From Christiangramia sp. (lineage in GTDB: Bacteria; Bacteroidota; Bacteroidia; Flavobacteriales; Flavobacteriaceae), in the NCBI GenBank assembly GCA_024644145.1, contig JAHELO010000009.1:1-13782 (forward strand): a stretch of DNA of 13,782 nt, read 5' to 3'. This document shows positions 7,228 to 12,932 of the stretch, piece by piece. The notes beneath the pieces were generated by a model that saw nothing but the letters and a program-made list of their open reading frames with translations, searched no databases and had not been told where the DNA came from. Position 1 is the stretch's first letter, and the number at the start of each line of letters is the position of its first letter. Made by a program: the position numbers and the translations under genes.

Positions 7228-7249
7228 TATTGATAAAATATCAGTAAAT

Positions 7250-7278
7250 AAAAAATCCCGCAAACTGCGGGATTTTTT
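7250..7278. terminator. Strong bidirectional intrinsic terminator between rocD and the CCC-motif gene
   Basis: An A6 run, a perfect 7-bp stem (TCCCGCA 7256-7262 with TGCGGGA 7266-7272), a 3-base loop and a T6 run. It lies 22 bases after the rocD stop and 15 bases past the stop of the convergent CCC-motif gene (7294), so it can terminate both. Confidence 0.92.
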
Positions 7279-7293
7279 ATTTAGGTAAAAACT

Positions 7294-7620
7294 CTAACCT
7301 CCATATTCTCTAAGGATTTCCTCCTGCATTTCCTGGATGCCTTTCAGCCCACCGTAAATGAAAAAACTAGCGATCCCGCCAAGAATACTGAGTACACTTA
7401 AAACCAGTCCTATGATCGCTAATATGCGTCCGGTTTTTACATTTTGATATCCGGTATAAAGTTCTGGCTCGGCATTGTAAATTTCAATAGCTCGTTTAGA
7501 CATTACCAGGGCGATAATCCCAAAGATGACTCCTGCCACACCATAGCAGCAACAGCCCAGGATAGATAGTATCCCGAAAACTAAAATTAAGGTTGAATTA
7601 GGTAATTCTCTTTTTTCCAT
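7294..7620 (-). CDS. CCC-motif small membrane protein
   Basis: A 108-aa protein with an N-terminal cytoplasmic-type stretch and two hydrophobic regions (about 10-40 and 64-90). The first contains three consecutive cysteines, Cys23-25 (ILGCCCYG), followed by a Gly-rich helix (GVAGVIFGIIALVMS). A polar loop with Tyr and Glu follows, then KTGRILAIIGLVLSVLS and a charged tail. This is the arrangement of the Bacteroidota family annotated as CCC motif membrane protein, related to DUF4190-type two-helix proteins; its function is unknown. It is the third gene after the T9SS-sorted protein and DUF2752, separated from the latter by 15 bases. Palmitoylation or metal binding by the triple Cys would be pure speculation. 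Confidence 0.8.
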   Translation of the reverse strand: MEKRELPNSTLILVFGILSILGCCCYGVAGVIFGIIALVMSKRAIEIYNAEPELYTGYQNVKTGRILAIIGLVLSVLSILGGIASFFIYGGLKGIQEMQEEILREYGG

Positions 7621-7635
7621 AAGTTAGGTTATTGG

Positions 7636-7929
7636 TTAGTTGAAAATATGAAACATTTTAAAAATATAGGCACCGCCAATGATCACCGCATTGAAAATGA
7701 TTAGCCCTATTTTAATTTGGTAATCGAACTTAAATTTAAAAAATAGATTAAATAGCAGGAAGAGTAAAAGGAGGGCGATACTATAGATCGCAGGATACAT
7801 TATAAACGCCTGGGAAAACTCCCCCCGGAATAATAATACAGCTGCTCTCTGTGCTCCACAGCCGGTACATTCAGCCCCAATGAGGGTTTTATTAAGGCAG
7901 GGCAGCATATATTCTTCTATACTGCTCAA
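7636..7929 (-). CDS. DUF2752 domain membrane protein
   Basis: A 97-aa protein with the DUF2752 signature: MLPC (Cys11), then CTGCGAQRA (Cys21 and Cys24), followed by an amphipathic FRGEFSQAFIMYPAIYS segment and two hydrophobic helices. The family is widespread in Bacteroidota and its function is unknown; the Cys pair plus GxQRA is its hallmark. The start is taken as TTG at 7929, which has AGGAA immediately upstream and keeps the EEYMLPC N-terminus I associate with flavobacterial members. The alternative ATG at 7908 would begin at MLPC. The TTG overlaps the TGA stop of the upstream T9SS gene (shared bases 7927-7928), implying translational coupling. Confidence 0.82.
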   Translation of the reverse strand: MSSIEEYMLPCLNKTLIGAECTGCGAQRAAVLLFRGEFSQAFIMYPAIYSIALLLLFLLFNLFFKFKFDYQIKIGLIIFNAVIIGGAYIFKMFHIFN

Positions 7930-9677
7930 TTCCTGATACCGATTTTTTTAGTCACTTCTTTATTGTCTGAGGTCAATACCTTCACAATATATAAAGCATT
8001 ACTCAAATTTACAGTGGGATAATAAAATTCTTTTTCCTTAGCCTTGAAATTGTGAGTGTAAGATAGCTTGCCATTCAGGTCAAAAATTTTCACAGATTTT
8101 ATTTCAGCATCATACAGCATCTTGATTTCCAATTGCTGCTGCATGTTATTCTGAAAAATATCTATTGTATTCAGTAGTACATTAGTCGGTTTTAGTACTT
8201 CTATATTCATATCATTTTCTTTATTCTCTGCAACTTCCGGTAGCTTATCTATGAAGCTTAGATAAAAACGATCATGATATTCGCCTTTAGGGAGTTCCAA
8301 TTTTAAATAACCGGTTTTAATGCTGAAATATAACTGATCTTTCTCGTCATATATAAAGATACGGTCTGGATTAAAATTTATTAGTCCACTCACTGAAAAT
8401 TGTAGTTTTGAATCTTCCTCCAGTGAAATTCTTAATGGAATAAGATCCTGGTTTAGCTTCGGTCTTACATTAATCACAAAAGCATTACTCATAATATCCC
8501 AGCTGATATCTTGTGAATTTTCATCCATTTTTCTGGCATCCATTGCGTGATCCTCATTAACGGTAGAGTCTTCTCTAAAGACCAGGGCCAGGGTTTGTAT
8601 ATAGGCATCATCAATTTCGATATTCAGGTTTAGCAAGCCAATGGTACTTTCAGGCGCTTTAAAAACCGCCTGTTGTTGATATCCTATTTGTAAGACACGC
8701 TGTGAGTTTTTAAAAGTCAGGTTTCCATCCTTTTGCCCGATTATCATAAATCCCTGAGCAATGGGGATTATTTTACGATCATAATATTTTCCGGTTTCTC
8801 CGGTTTCGCTTCCATCAGAATAATTTTTAAAGACAGGAGGTACATATATTCCTGCGCCGGGAGAATAGGTGCCGTATCCGCCCTGATAATCTGACAGAAA
8901 ATGAGAATTGCCATTCTCACGCGAATCCCAGAAATAAGCTATGCCAGTAGTATTTGTATTTTCAAGTAAAAACTTGTTGAGATCTAGAGAAGAAGGATAG
9001 GGATTCCCCACCAGAAGAACCTGATCCTTTTTTATGGGCAATTCAATTTGCCCATCATTTGGAAGGCCCCGGAAATCATAGGTTTGTGCGTTGCCTTTAT
9101 TTACAGGCTCTCCTTCTATGTGAACAGAATTTATTCCATTTACACCTTTCATGGTAAAACCTTCTCCGGGGATCAAATCAAAATGGTCACCCAGGTACGC
9201 CCAATTCGAATAATTGCTGCCGGATAATGTATAGATCCAACGGCTGGAGATACTTAAAGGATCTGTCTGGCCATCTAATGCTGAGATAAGTTTAGCGTTA
9301 CGACTATTTGTATTACTTAATGGCTCAAAGATGTAATCGTTAATCTGGCCATCTTGAATATTTGCCAGAACAGGTAAAGACCAGTAATTATAATCGAATG
9401 CATTAGAGGTTCCTTTCTGAAAAACGGAGATTTTTCCTGATCCCTTATTTTGATTATTACTTCTGGGTCCCTGGAGAAGCTGAGCTCCATTGCGTAGGTA
9501 CAAACTGGCTGCACTTTCTTTTTTATTATTTTCAATAAGCTGAAGGTGCCCATGAACATATATAGCTCTTTCTTTAGCATAGATATAGCTATCAGCTTTT
9601 GCCGAGGGAGCAATATATAATTGCGCCTTTAAGGTGTGAACGCTAAAAATCAATAAAAAAAGGAGTGGAAGCTTCAT
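7926..9677 (-). CDS. Secreted protein with T9SS type A C-terminal sorting domain
   Basis: A 583-aa exported protein. A signal peptide (MKLPLLFLLIFSVHTLKA, then Q) is followed by a beta-helix-like or adhesin-like N-terminal part (GHLQLI, LYLRNGAQLLQG), the kind of repeat-poor start seen in many flavobacterial surface proteins. A long central region follows with motifs such as YWSLPV and GEGFTMKGVNG. The last 90 residues or so form a type A T9SS sorting domain: IDIFQNN, VKIFDLNGKL, then NLSNALYIVKVLTSDN and a terminal KKIGIRN. The protein should cross the outer membrane by the type IX system, losing the sorting domain and ending up released or attached to A-LPS. No catalytic domain is recognisable, so adhesin or structural roles are only possible. 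It is the first gene of an operon with DUF2752 and the CCC-motif gene. Confidence 0.85.
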   Translation of the reverse strand: MKLPLLFLLIFSVHTLKAQLYIAPSAKADSYIYAKERAIYVHGHLQLIENNKKESAASLYLRNGAQLLQGPRSNNQNKGSGKISVFQKGTSNAFDYNYWSLPVLANIQDGQINDYIFEPLSNTNSRNAKLISALDGQTDPLSISSRWIYTLSGSNYSNWAYLGDHFDLIPGEGFTMKGVNGINSVHIEGEPVNKGNAQTYDFRGLPNDGQIELPIKKDQVLLVGNPYPSSLDLNKFLLENTNTTGIAYFWDSRENGNSHFLSDYQGGYGTYSPGAGIYVPPVFKNYSDGSETGETGKYYDRKIIPIAQGFMIIGQKDGNLTFKNSQRVLQIGYQQQAVFKAPESTIGLLNLNIEIDDAYIQTLALVFREDSTVNEDHAMDARKMDENSQDISWDIMSNAFVINVRPKLNQDLIPLRISLEEDSKLQFSVSGLINFNPDRIFIYDEKDQLYFSIKTGYLKLELPKGEYHDRFYLSFIDKLPEVAENKENDMNIEVLKPTNVLLNTIDIFQNNMQQQLEIKMLYDAEIKSVKIFDLNGKLSYTHNFKAKEKEFYYPTVNLSNALYIVKVLTSDNKEVTKKIGIRN

Positions 9678-9685
9678 TAAAGCTA

Positions 9686-9693
9686 TAAATTTG
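9686..9693 (+). promoter_or_regulatory. Candidate -7 box (TAAATTTG) for the small membrane protein/Smr operon
   Basis: TAAATTTG fits TAnnTTTG and lies about 60 bases before ATG 9753, in the short divergent gap after the T9SS gene start. No -33 TTG is at the expected distance, so support is limited to the one box. Confidence 0.3.
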
Positions 9694-9752
9694 CATAAAT
9701 GTAATAATTAAATCGTTGAAAATCACCATTTTAAATATTTAACCTATTGAAA

Positions 9753-9953
9753 ATGAACAACTCACAGGTAATTAATTCTACGCTCATCTTTATTGGTGGC
9801 GCTTTACTTCTTTATAGTATTTCAGCAGATGATGTAAGCCCTTATTTCAAGATCATCGGGTTGGTGATTATAATGCTGGGATTGTACAGGGCTACCAATT
9901 ACTGGGTTGCTACCAAGGATGATCATAAAGAAGATAGTGAAAAAGAAAGCTAG
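9753..9953 (+). CDS. Small two-helix membrane protein
   Basis: A 66-aa protein starting at ATG 9753. A TTG two codons upstream is in frame, but the ATG is the better start. Residues about 8-25 (STLIFIGGALLLYSIS) and 32-47 (YFKIIGLVIIMLGLY) are two hydrophobic helices joined by a short acidic turn, followed by a charged C-terminal tail rich in Lys, Asp and Glu. I do not recognise a named family. The next gene, encoding the Smr-domain protein, starts 2 bases after its stop, so the two are co-transcribed. The pairing of a tiny membrane protein with a Smr protein may tether or regulate it, but nothing in the sequence proves this. Confidence 0.75.
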   Translation: MNNSQVINSTLIFIGGALLLYSISADDVSPYFKIIGLVIIMLGLYRATNYWVATKDDHKEDSEKES

Positions 9954-9955
9954 GA

Positions 9956-10504
9956 ATGGAATTTAAAAAAGGGGATAGGGTAGAATTACTTGATGATGAT
10001 CTTAGTGGAATAGTTCAGGAGGTTACCGGGGCTGAAATTAAGATAATGACCGAAGATGGATTTATTATGGGATTTCCTGCAGATCATTTAGTGAAAATCA
10101 AGGAAGATATCAATGATATTGATACACAGGAATTCGATTTTCAGGAGATATTAAGGGAAAAAACTTCACCAAAAAAACATCAGTCTGCCAGGACCAGATC
10201 TAAAGATAAAGGCGCACCTCCCATGGAAGTAGATCTGCACATAAACCAGTTGGTTAGGTCTTCTAAGGGAATGGCCAATCATGAGATGCTTAATTTACAG
10301 CTGGATACTGCGCGACATAAACTCGAATTTGCAATGAGAAAGAGAATTCAGAAGGTCGTTTTTATTCACGGTGTAGGGGAAGGAGTGCTTAAAATGGAGC
10401 TGGAATATCTACTAAGCCGCTATTCTAATCTCAAGTTTTATGATGCCGATTATCAAAAATATGGGCTCGGCGCCACAGAAGTTTATATTTTTCAAAATCC
10501 TTAA
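9956..10504 (+). CDS. Smr-domain protein (DUF2027/MutS2 Smr-like)
   Basis: A 182-aa cytoplasmic protein. Residues 1-48 form a small beta-rich SH3-like module (GDRVELLDDDLSGIV, then MGFPADHLVKI). A basic linker (KKHQSARTRSKDKG, about 73-86) follows. The Smr domain runs from about 90 to the end, with its hallmarks VDLH (92-95), HGVGEG (138-143) and GATEVYIF (172-179). Smr domains occur at the C-terminus of MutS2 and as stand-alone proteins and act on branched DNA or RNA, often as endonucleases; the family consensus LDxH and HGxG are kept as VDLH and HGVG, so activity is possible. No MutS ATPase is present. It corresponds to the Bacteroidota stand-alone Smr protein annotated as DUF2027. It is second in an operon with the small membrane protein and convergent with the Ca-repeat lipoprotein gene. 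Confidence 0.88.
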   Translation: MEFKKGDRVELLDDDLSGIVQEVTGAEIKIMTEDGFIMGFPADHLVKIKEDINDIDTQEFDFQEILREKTSPKKHQSARTRSKDKGAPPMEVDLHINQLVRSSKGMANHEMLNLQLDTARHKLEFAMRKRIQKVVFIHGVGEGVLKMELEYLLSRYSNLKFYDADYQKYGLGATEVYIFQNP

Positions 10505-10530
10505 AAAAAAACCAGTTTATGTAGTGGTTT
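10503..10530 (-). terminator. Weak intrinsic terminator of the Ca-repeat lipoprotein gene
   Basis: On the minus strand AAACCA (10530-10525) pairs with TGGTTT (10514-10509) across a 10-base loop that contains the TAA stop of the lipoprotein gene, and is followed by a run of T to 10503. The stem is only 6 bp, so strength is doubtful. The plus strand lacks a T-run after the hairpin, so it would not efficiently end the Smr transcript. Confidence 0.45.
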
Positions 10531-11521
10531 CCTCAGCAGGCTCAGCTTCTCCGCAGCTGGTATCCTGAGCAGGACATTGAGGGAAAGAAACGTTGGAAGA
10601 CCTTAGCGTACCAAAATCGTAACTTTCAAATTGTATAGATTCACCTGAACCATCCTGTTTAATAAATTTCAAATTATCAATTCTGATTCTGAAACCATAA
10701 TTTCTGGAAATATCATGGTTGATATAAACATTGTGCTGTAGTTCATCAGTCTGTTCAGGATTAAGGTAATTTGATATTCCTTCTGCGGTCTGGAAAATTT
10801 CAGGATTATTTTCATCACCTTCCTGTACTTCTAATCTTGTAGGAATTCCATCATTATCATCATCATTATCAAGATAATTAGGAATACCATCTTCATCAAA
10901 ATCTCTCAGACCTTCTGCATTTACAGGATCGTTATTGCTGTTAGCTAATTCGGTTATAGTTGGTACGTTATCGCCATCATCATCTTTATCAAGATAATCT
11001 GGTATTCCATCTTCATCTGTATCCTGGTAGGGGCCATTTAAGGTCCAGCCTTCCTTACTATTAATCAATCCGTCGCTATCTGGATCTGCATTAGCTGTCT
11101 CATCAGTAAAACCAGTGGTAACAAAAACAGTAGCTCCTGTTCCGCTAATCCATTCTTCGATTACTTTAGGTGAACTCGGCGGCACAACACTACAAAAATA
11201 GGTGTTGTTCCCAGTGGGAAGTTCACTATCATAAATACGGTAGGTAACCTGGTTATTTCCCGAAAGCGGGAAACTTATTTCCTCTTCGTCTGGTGGAATA
11301 AGATTTCCCGAATCGTCTGTAGTTAATTGGCTGTTGCTGAATGCCAGTGAAATAGACTCAAAAACATTGTCGTTATTAATCGCATATATCACATTTCTAT
11401 TAGGGCCTTCACAAAATTTCAAGCTGCTGTCTTCAAAATCGAAGTTAGTAACTATGATCTCTCCGTCATCACAGGCGCATAACAGGGCGAAAGAAAATAT
11501 ACCGAATAATAAACGTCTCAT
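10517..11521 (-). CDS. Surface-type lipoprotein with thrombospondin type 3-like Ca-binding repeats
   Basis: A 334-aa lipoprotein. The signal peptide ends with LLCAC, making Cys17 the likely lipidated residue; DDGE follows, an acidic stretch of the kind that directs Bacteroidota lipoproteins to the cell surface. Residues 20-140 form a beta-rich domain with Cys37 and Cys110. Residues 146-230 hold Asp-rich repeats: DPDSDGLIN (146-154), DTDEDGIPDYLDKDDDGD (167-184) and DFDEDGIPNYLDNDDDND (207-224). These match the DxDxDG calcium-binding pattern of thrombospondin type 3/OmpA-linker repeats. The C-terminal domain has Cys316 and Cys323 and a low-complexity tail (EAEPAEETTT). No enzyme motif is seen; a rigid Ca-stabilised surface protein is likely. 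It is a single-gene unit, divergent from the cysteine desulfurase gene and with its own promoter candidates. Confidence 0.82.
   Translation of the reverse strand: MRRLLFGIFSFALLCACDDGEIIVTNFDFEDSSLKFCEGPNRNVIYAINNDNVFESISLAFSNSQLTTDDSGNLIPPDEEEISFPLSGNNQVTYRIYDSELPTGNNTYFCSVVPPSSPKVIEEWISGTGATVFVTTGFTDETANADPDSDGLINSKEGWTLNGPYQDTDEDGIPDYLDKDDDGDNVPTITELANSNNDPVNAEGLRDFDEDGIPNYLDNDDDNDGIPTRLEVQEGDENNPEIFQTAEGISNYLNPEQTDELQHNVYINHDISRNYGFRIRIDNLKFIKQDGSGESIQFESYDFGTLRSSNVSFPQCPAQDTSCGEAEPAEETTT
10852..11025 (-). repeat. Two copies of an Asp-rich TSP3-like coding repeat
   Basis: Two segments of the lipoprotein gene encode nearly the same 18-residue unit, D(T/F)DEDGIP(D/N)YLD(K/N)DDD(G/N)D, at residues 167-184 and 207-224, with a 22-residue spacer. 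At the DNA level both are visible as blocks rich in cat/tca with a shared atcaagataat core. Internal duplication is the simplest origin. Confidence 0.7.
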
Positions 11522-11537
11522 CAGGATGCTTTTTCAA

Positions 11538-11560
11538 CAAAAATAAAGTAATCAAACTTA
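11538..11560 (-). promoter_or_regulatory. Two candidate -7 boxes for the Ca-repeat lipoprotein gene
   Basis: On the minus strand both TAAGTTTG (11560-11553) and TATTTTTG (11545-11538) match TAnnTTTG. The nearer one ends 16 bases before the ATG at 11521. Which is used cannot be decided; neither has a clear -33 TTG. Confidence 0.4.
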
Positions 11561-11595
11561 TAAGGAAGAGATGTAGGAAATTATTTTATTTCCTT

Positions 11596-11603
11596 TAATT
11601 TTG
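11596..11603 (+). promoter_or_regulatory. -7 box (TAATTTTG) abutting the cysteine desulfurase start
   Basis: TAATTTTG matches TAnnTTTG and is followed by only GGCTCT before ATG 11610, so the message is probably leaderless or nearly so. An in-frame TTG at 11601 falls inside this box, which argues that it is promoter rather than a start codon. Confidence 0.5.
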
Positions 11604-11609
11604 GGCTCT

Positions 11610-12758
11610 ATGAAAAATGTGTACTTCGATTCAGCAGCGACGACCCAGGTTAGGGAGGAAGTGGTCGATGCAATGACCCGCGTTTTAAAAGAGAATTATG
11701 GCAATCCGTCTTCTACTCATAGTTATGGGAGATCTTCTAAATCACTCATAGAACAGGCGAGAAAAACAGTAGCAGGAATCCTGAATGTGAAGGCTTCTGA
11801 AATTGTTTTCACTTCTGGAGGAACTGAAGCTGATAACCTTGCTCTGAATTCAGCAGTGCGAGACCTGGATGTAAAGCGAATTATTACCTCTAAAATTGAA
11901 CATCATGCGGTATTGTATACTGTGAATCAACTACAGGAATGTTTTGATGTAGAGGTTGAATATGTAAATGTAGATAGTTGTGGGAATGTAGACCTACAGG
12001 ATCTGGAAAGCAGACTGCAGAATTCAGATAAGAAGACTTTGGTAAGCCTTATGCATGTTAACAATGAAATTGGAAACATGCTTGATCTAAAGAAAACTGC
12101 CGAGCTTATAAAATCATATAATGCCCTCTTCCATTCAGATACAGTTCAGTCTATAGGACATTTTCCACTGGACCTAAGCGAAATCCCGGTAGATTTTACC
12201 GCGGTAAGTGCACACAAATTTCATGGACCTAAAGGGGCGGGATTTGCTTTTGTGCGGCGTAATTCCGGTTTAAAGCCGCTTATTTTTGGCGGTGAGCAGG
12301 AGAGAGGTCACCGTGCAGGGACTGAAGGCGTGCACAATATCGTTGGCCTGGCAGAAGCCTTAAAATTGGCGTATGAAAATCTTGAGGAAGAAAAAGAATA
12401 TATATGTTCAATAAAACGACATTTCATTGATAGTCTGAAAAAAGAAATCCCGGGTGTCAAGTTTAATGGCGCCTGTGAGGATGAGGAGAATAGTACGTAT
12501 ACTTTGATTAATGTTTGCCTTCCGGTGAGTCAGGAAAAGGCTTTAATGTTATTATTTCAATTAGACCTAAAAGGGATTGCCTGTTCTAAAGGAAGTGCTT
12601 GCCAGAGTGGGAGTGACCAGGGTTCTCATGTTCTAAACGCATTCTTATCTGAAGACGACCGTAAAAAACCATCCCTTAGATTTTCCTTTTCAAGATACAA
12701 TACCAAAGGGGAAGTAGATTATGTGGTAGCTACCTTAAAGGAGTTCATAAATAGCTAG
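11610..12758 (+). CDS. Cysteine desulfurase (NifS/IscS-type, class V aminotransferase)
   Basis: A 382-aa PLP enzyme that removes sulfur from L-cysteine to form a protein persulfide and alanine, feeding Fe-S clusters or thiolated cofactors. Visible features: YFDSAATT at the N-terminus, NPSSTHSYGR (32-41), TSGGTEADN (68-76), EHHAV (97-101) with the PLP-stacking His98 or His99, MHVNNEIG (148-155), HSDTVQSIG (175-183), the Schiff-base Lys203 in SAHKFHGPKG, GGEQERGHRAGTE (227-239), and the catalytic Cys331 in the mobile loop SKGSACQSGS. Length and loop fit the group I (IscS/NifS) enzymes rather than SufS. ATG 11610 is preferred over the in-frame TTG at 11601 because the latter lies within a -7 box. 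No iscU, suf or nifU gene is adjacent, so the pathway partner cannot be told. A 57-aa membrane protein gene begins at the very next base after its stop. Confidence 0.92.
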   Translation: MKNVYFDSAATTQVREEVVDAMTRVLKENYGNPSSTHSYGRSSKSLIEQARKTVAGILNVKASEIVFTSGGTEADNLALNSAVRDLDVKRIITSKIEHHAVLYTVNQLQECFDVEVEYVNVDSCGNVDLQDLESRLQNSDKKTLVSLMHVNNEIGNMLDLKKTAELIKSYNALFHSDTVQSIGHFPLDLSEIPVDFTAVSAHKFHGPKGAGFAFVRRNSGLKPLIFGGEQERGHRAGTEGVHNIVGLAEALKLAYENLEEEKEYICSIKRHFIDSLKKEIPGVKFNGACEDEENSTYTLINVCLPVSQEKALMLLFQLDLKGIACSKGSACQSGSDQGSHVLNAFLSEDDRKKPSLRFSFSRYNTKGEVDYVVATLKEFINS

Positions 12759-12932
12759 ATGTACAAATTATCCACGACTCAAAACAGAGTTTTAGGAGCT
12801 TTCCTTATCGCGCTTTCCACTTTATTGGCCTATTATCTCGATGGTATACTGTTTGGTATTATTGCCGGAGCAATGATTGGCGCCGGGGTTGTTCTTCTGG
12901 CGACCGGACAATTGAGAATCAGGAAATATTAA
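12759..12932 (+). CDS. 57-aa two-helix membrane protein
   Basis: An ORF of 57 residues begins with ATG directly after the TAG stop of the cysteine desulfurase gene and ends with TAA at 12930-12932. It has a short polar, basic N-terminus (MYKLSTTQNR), a first hydrophobic helix (about 11-27, VLGAFLIALSTLLAYYL), a DG turn, a second helix (about 30-49) with a glycine-zipper spacing (Gly33, Gly37, Gly41, Gly43), and a basic C-terminus (RIRKY). The clean membrane topology and exact junction with the upstream gene argue for a real gene. I do not recognise a family. Its stop overlaps the stop of the convergent gene by four bases. Confidence 0.7.
   Translation: MYKLSTTQNRVLGAFLIALSTLLAYYLDGILFGIIAGAMIGAGVVLLATGQLRIRKY

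Noticed and set aside
9317..9613. 98-aa frame on the minus strand inside the T9SS gene.
   Set aside because: It is a shadow in another frame of a clear coding sequence, with no recognisable features.
10852..11025. cat/tca-rich blocks examined as possible CRISPR or non-coding tandem repeats.
   Set aside because: They are in frame and encode Asp-rich Ca-binding repeats of the lipoprotein; there are no equal-length unique spacers.
11601..11609. TTG start for cysteine desulfurase adding three residues.
   Set aside because: The TTG is part of the TAATTTTG promoter box, and homologues usually begin with M-x-x-(V/I)-Y-F/L-D, which fits the ATG at 11610.
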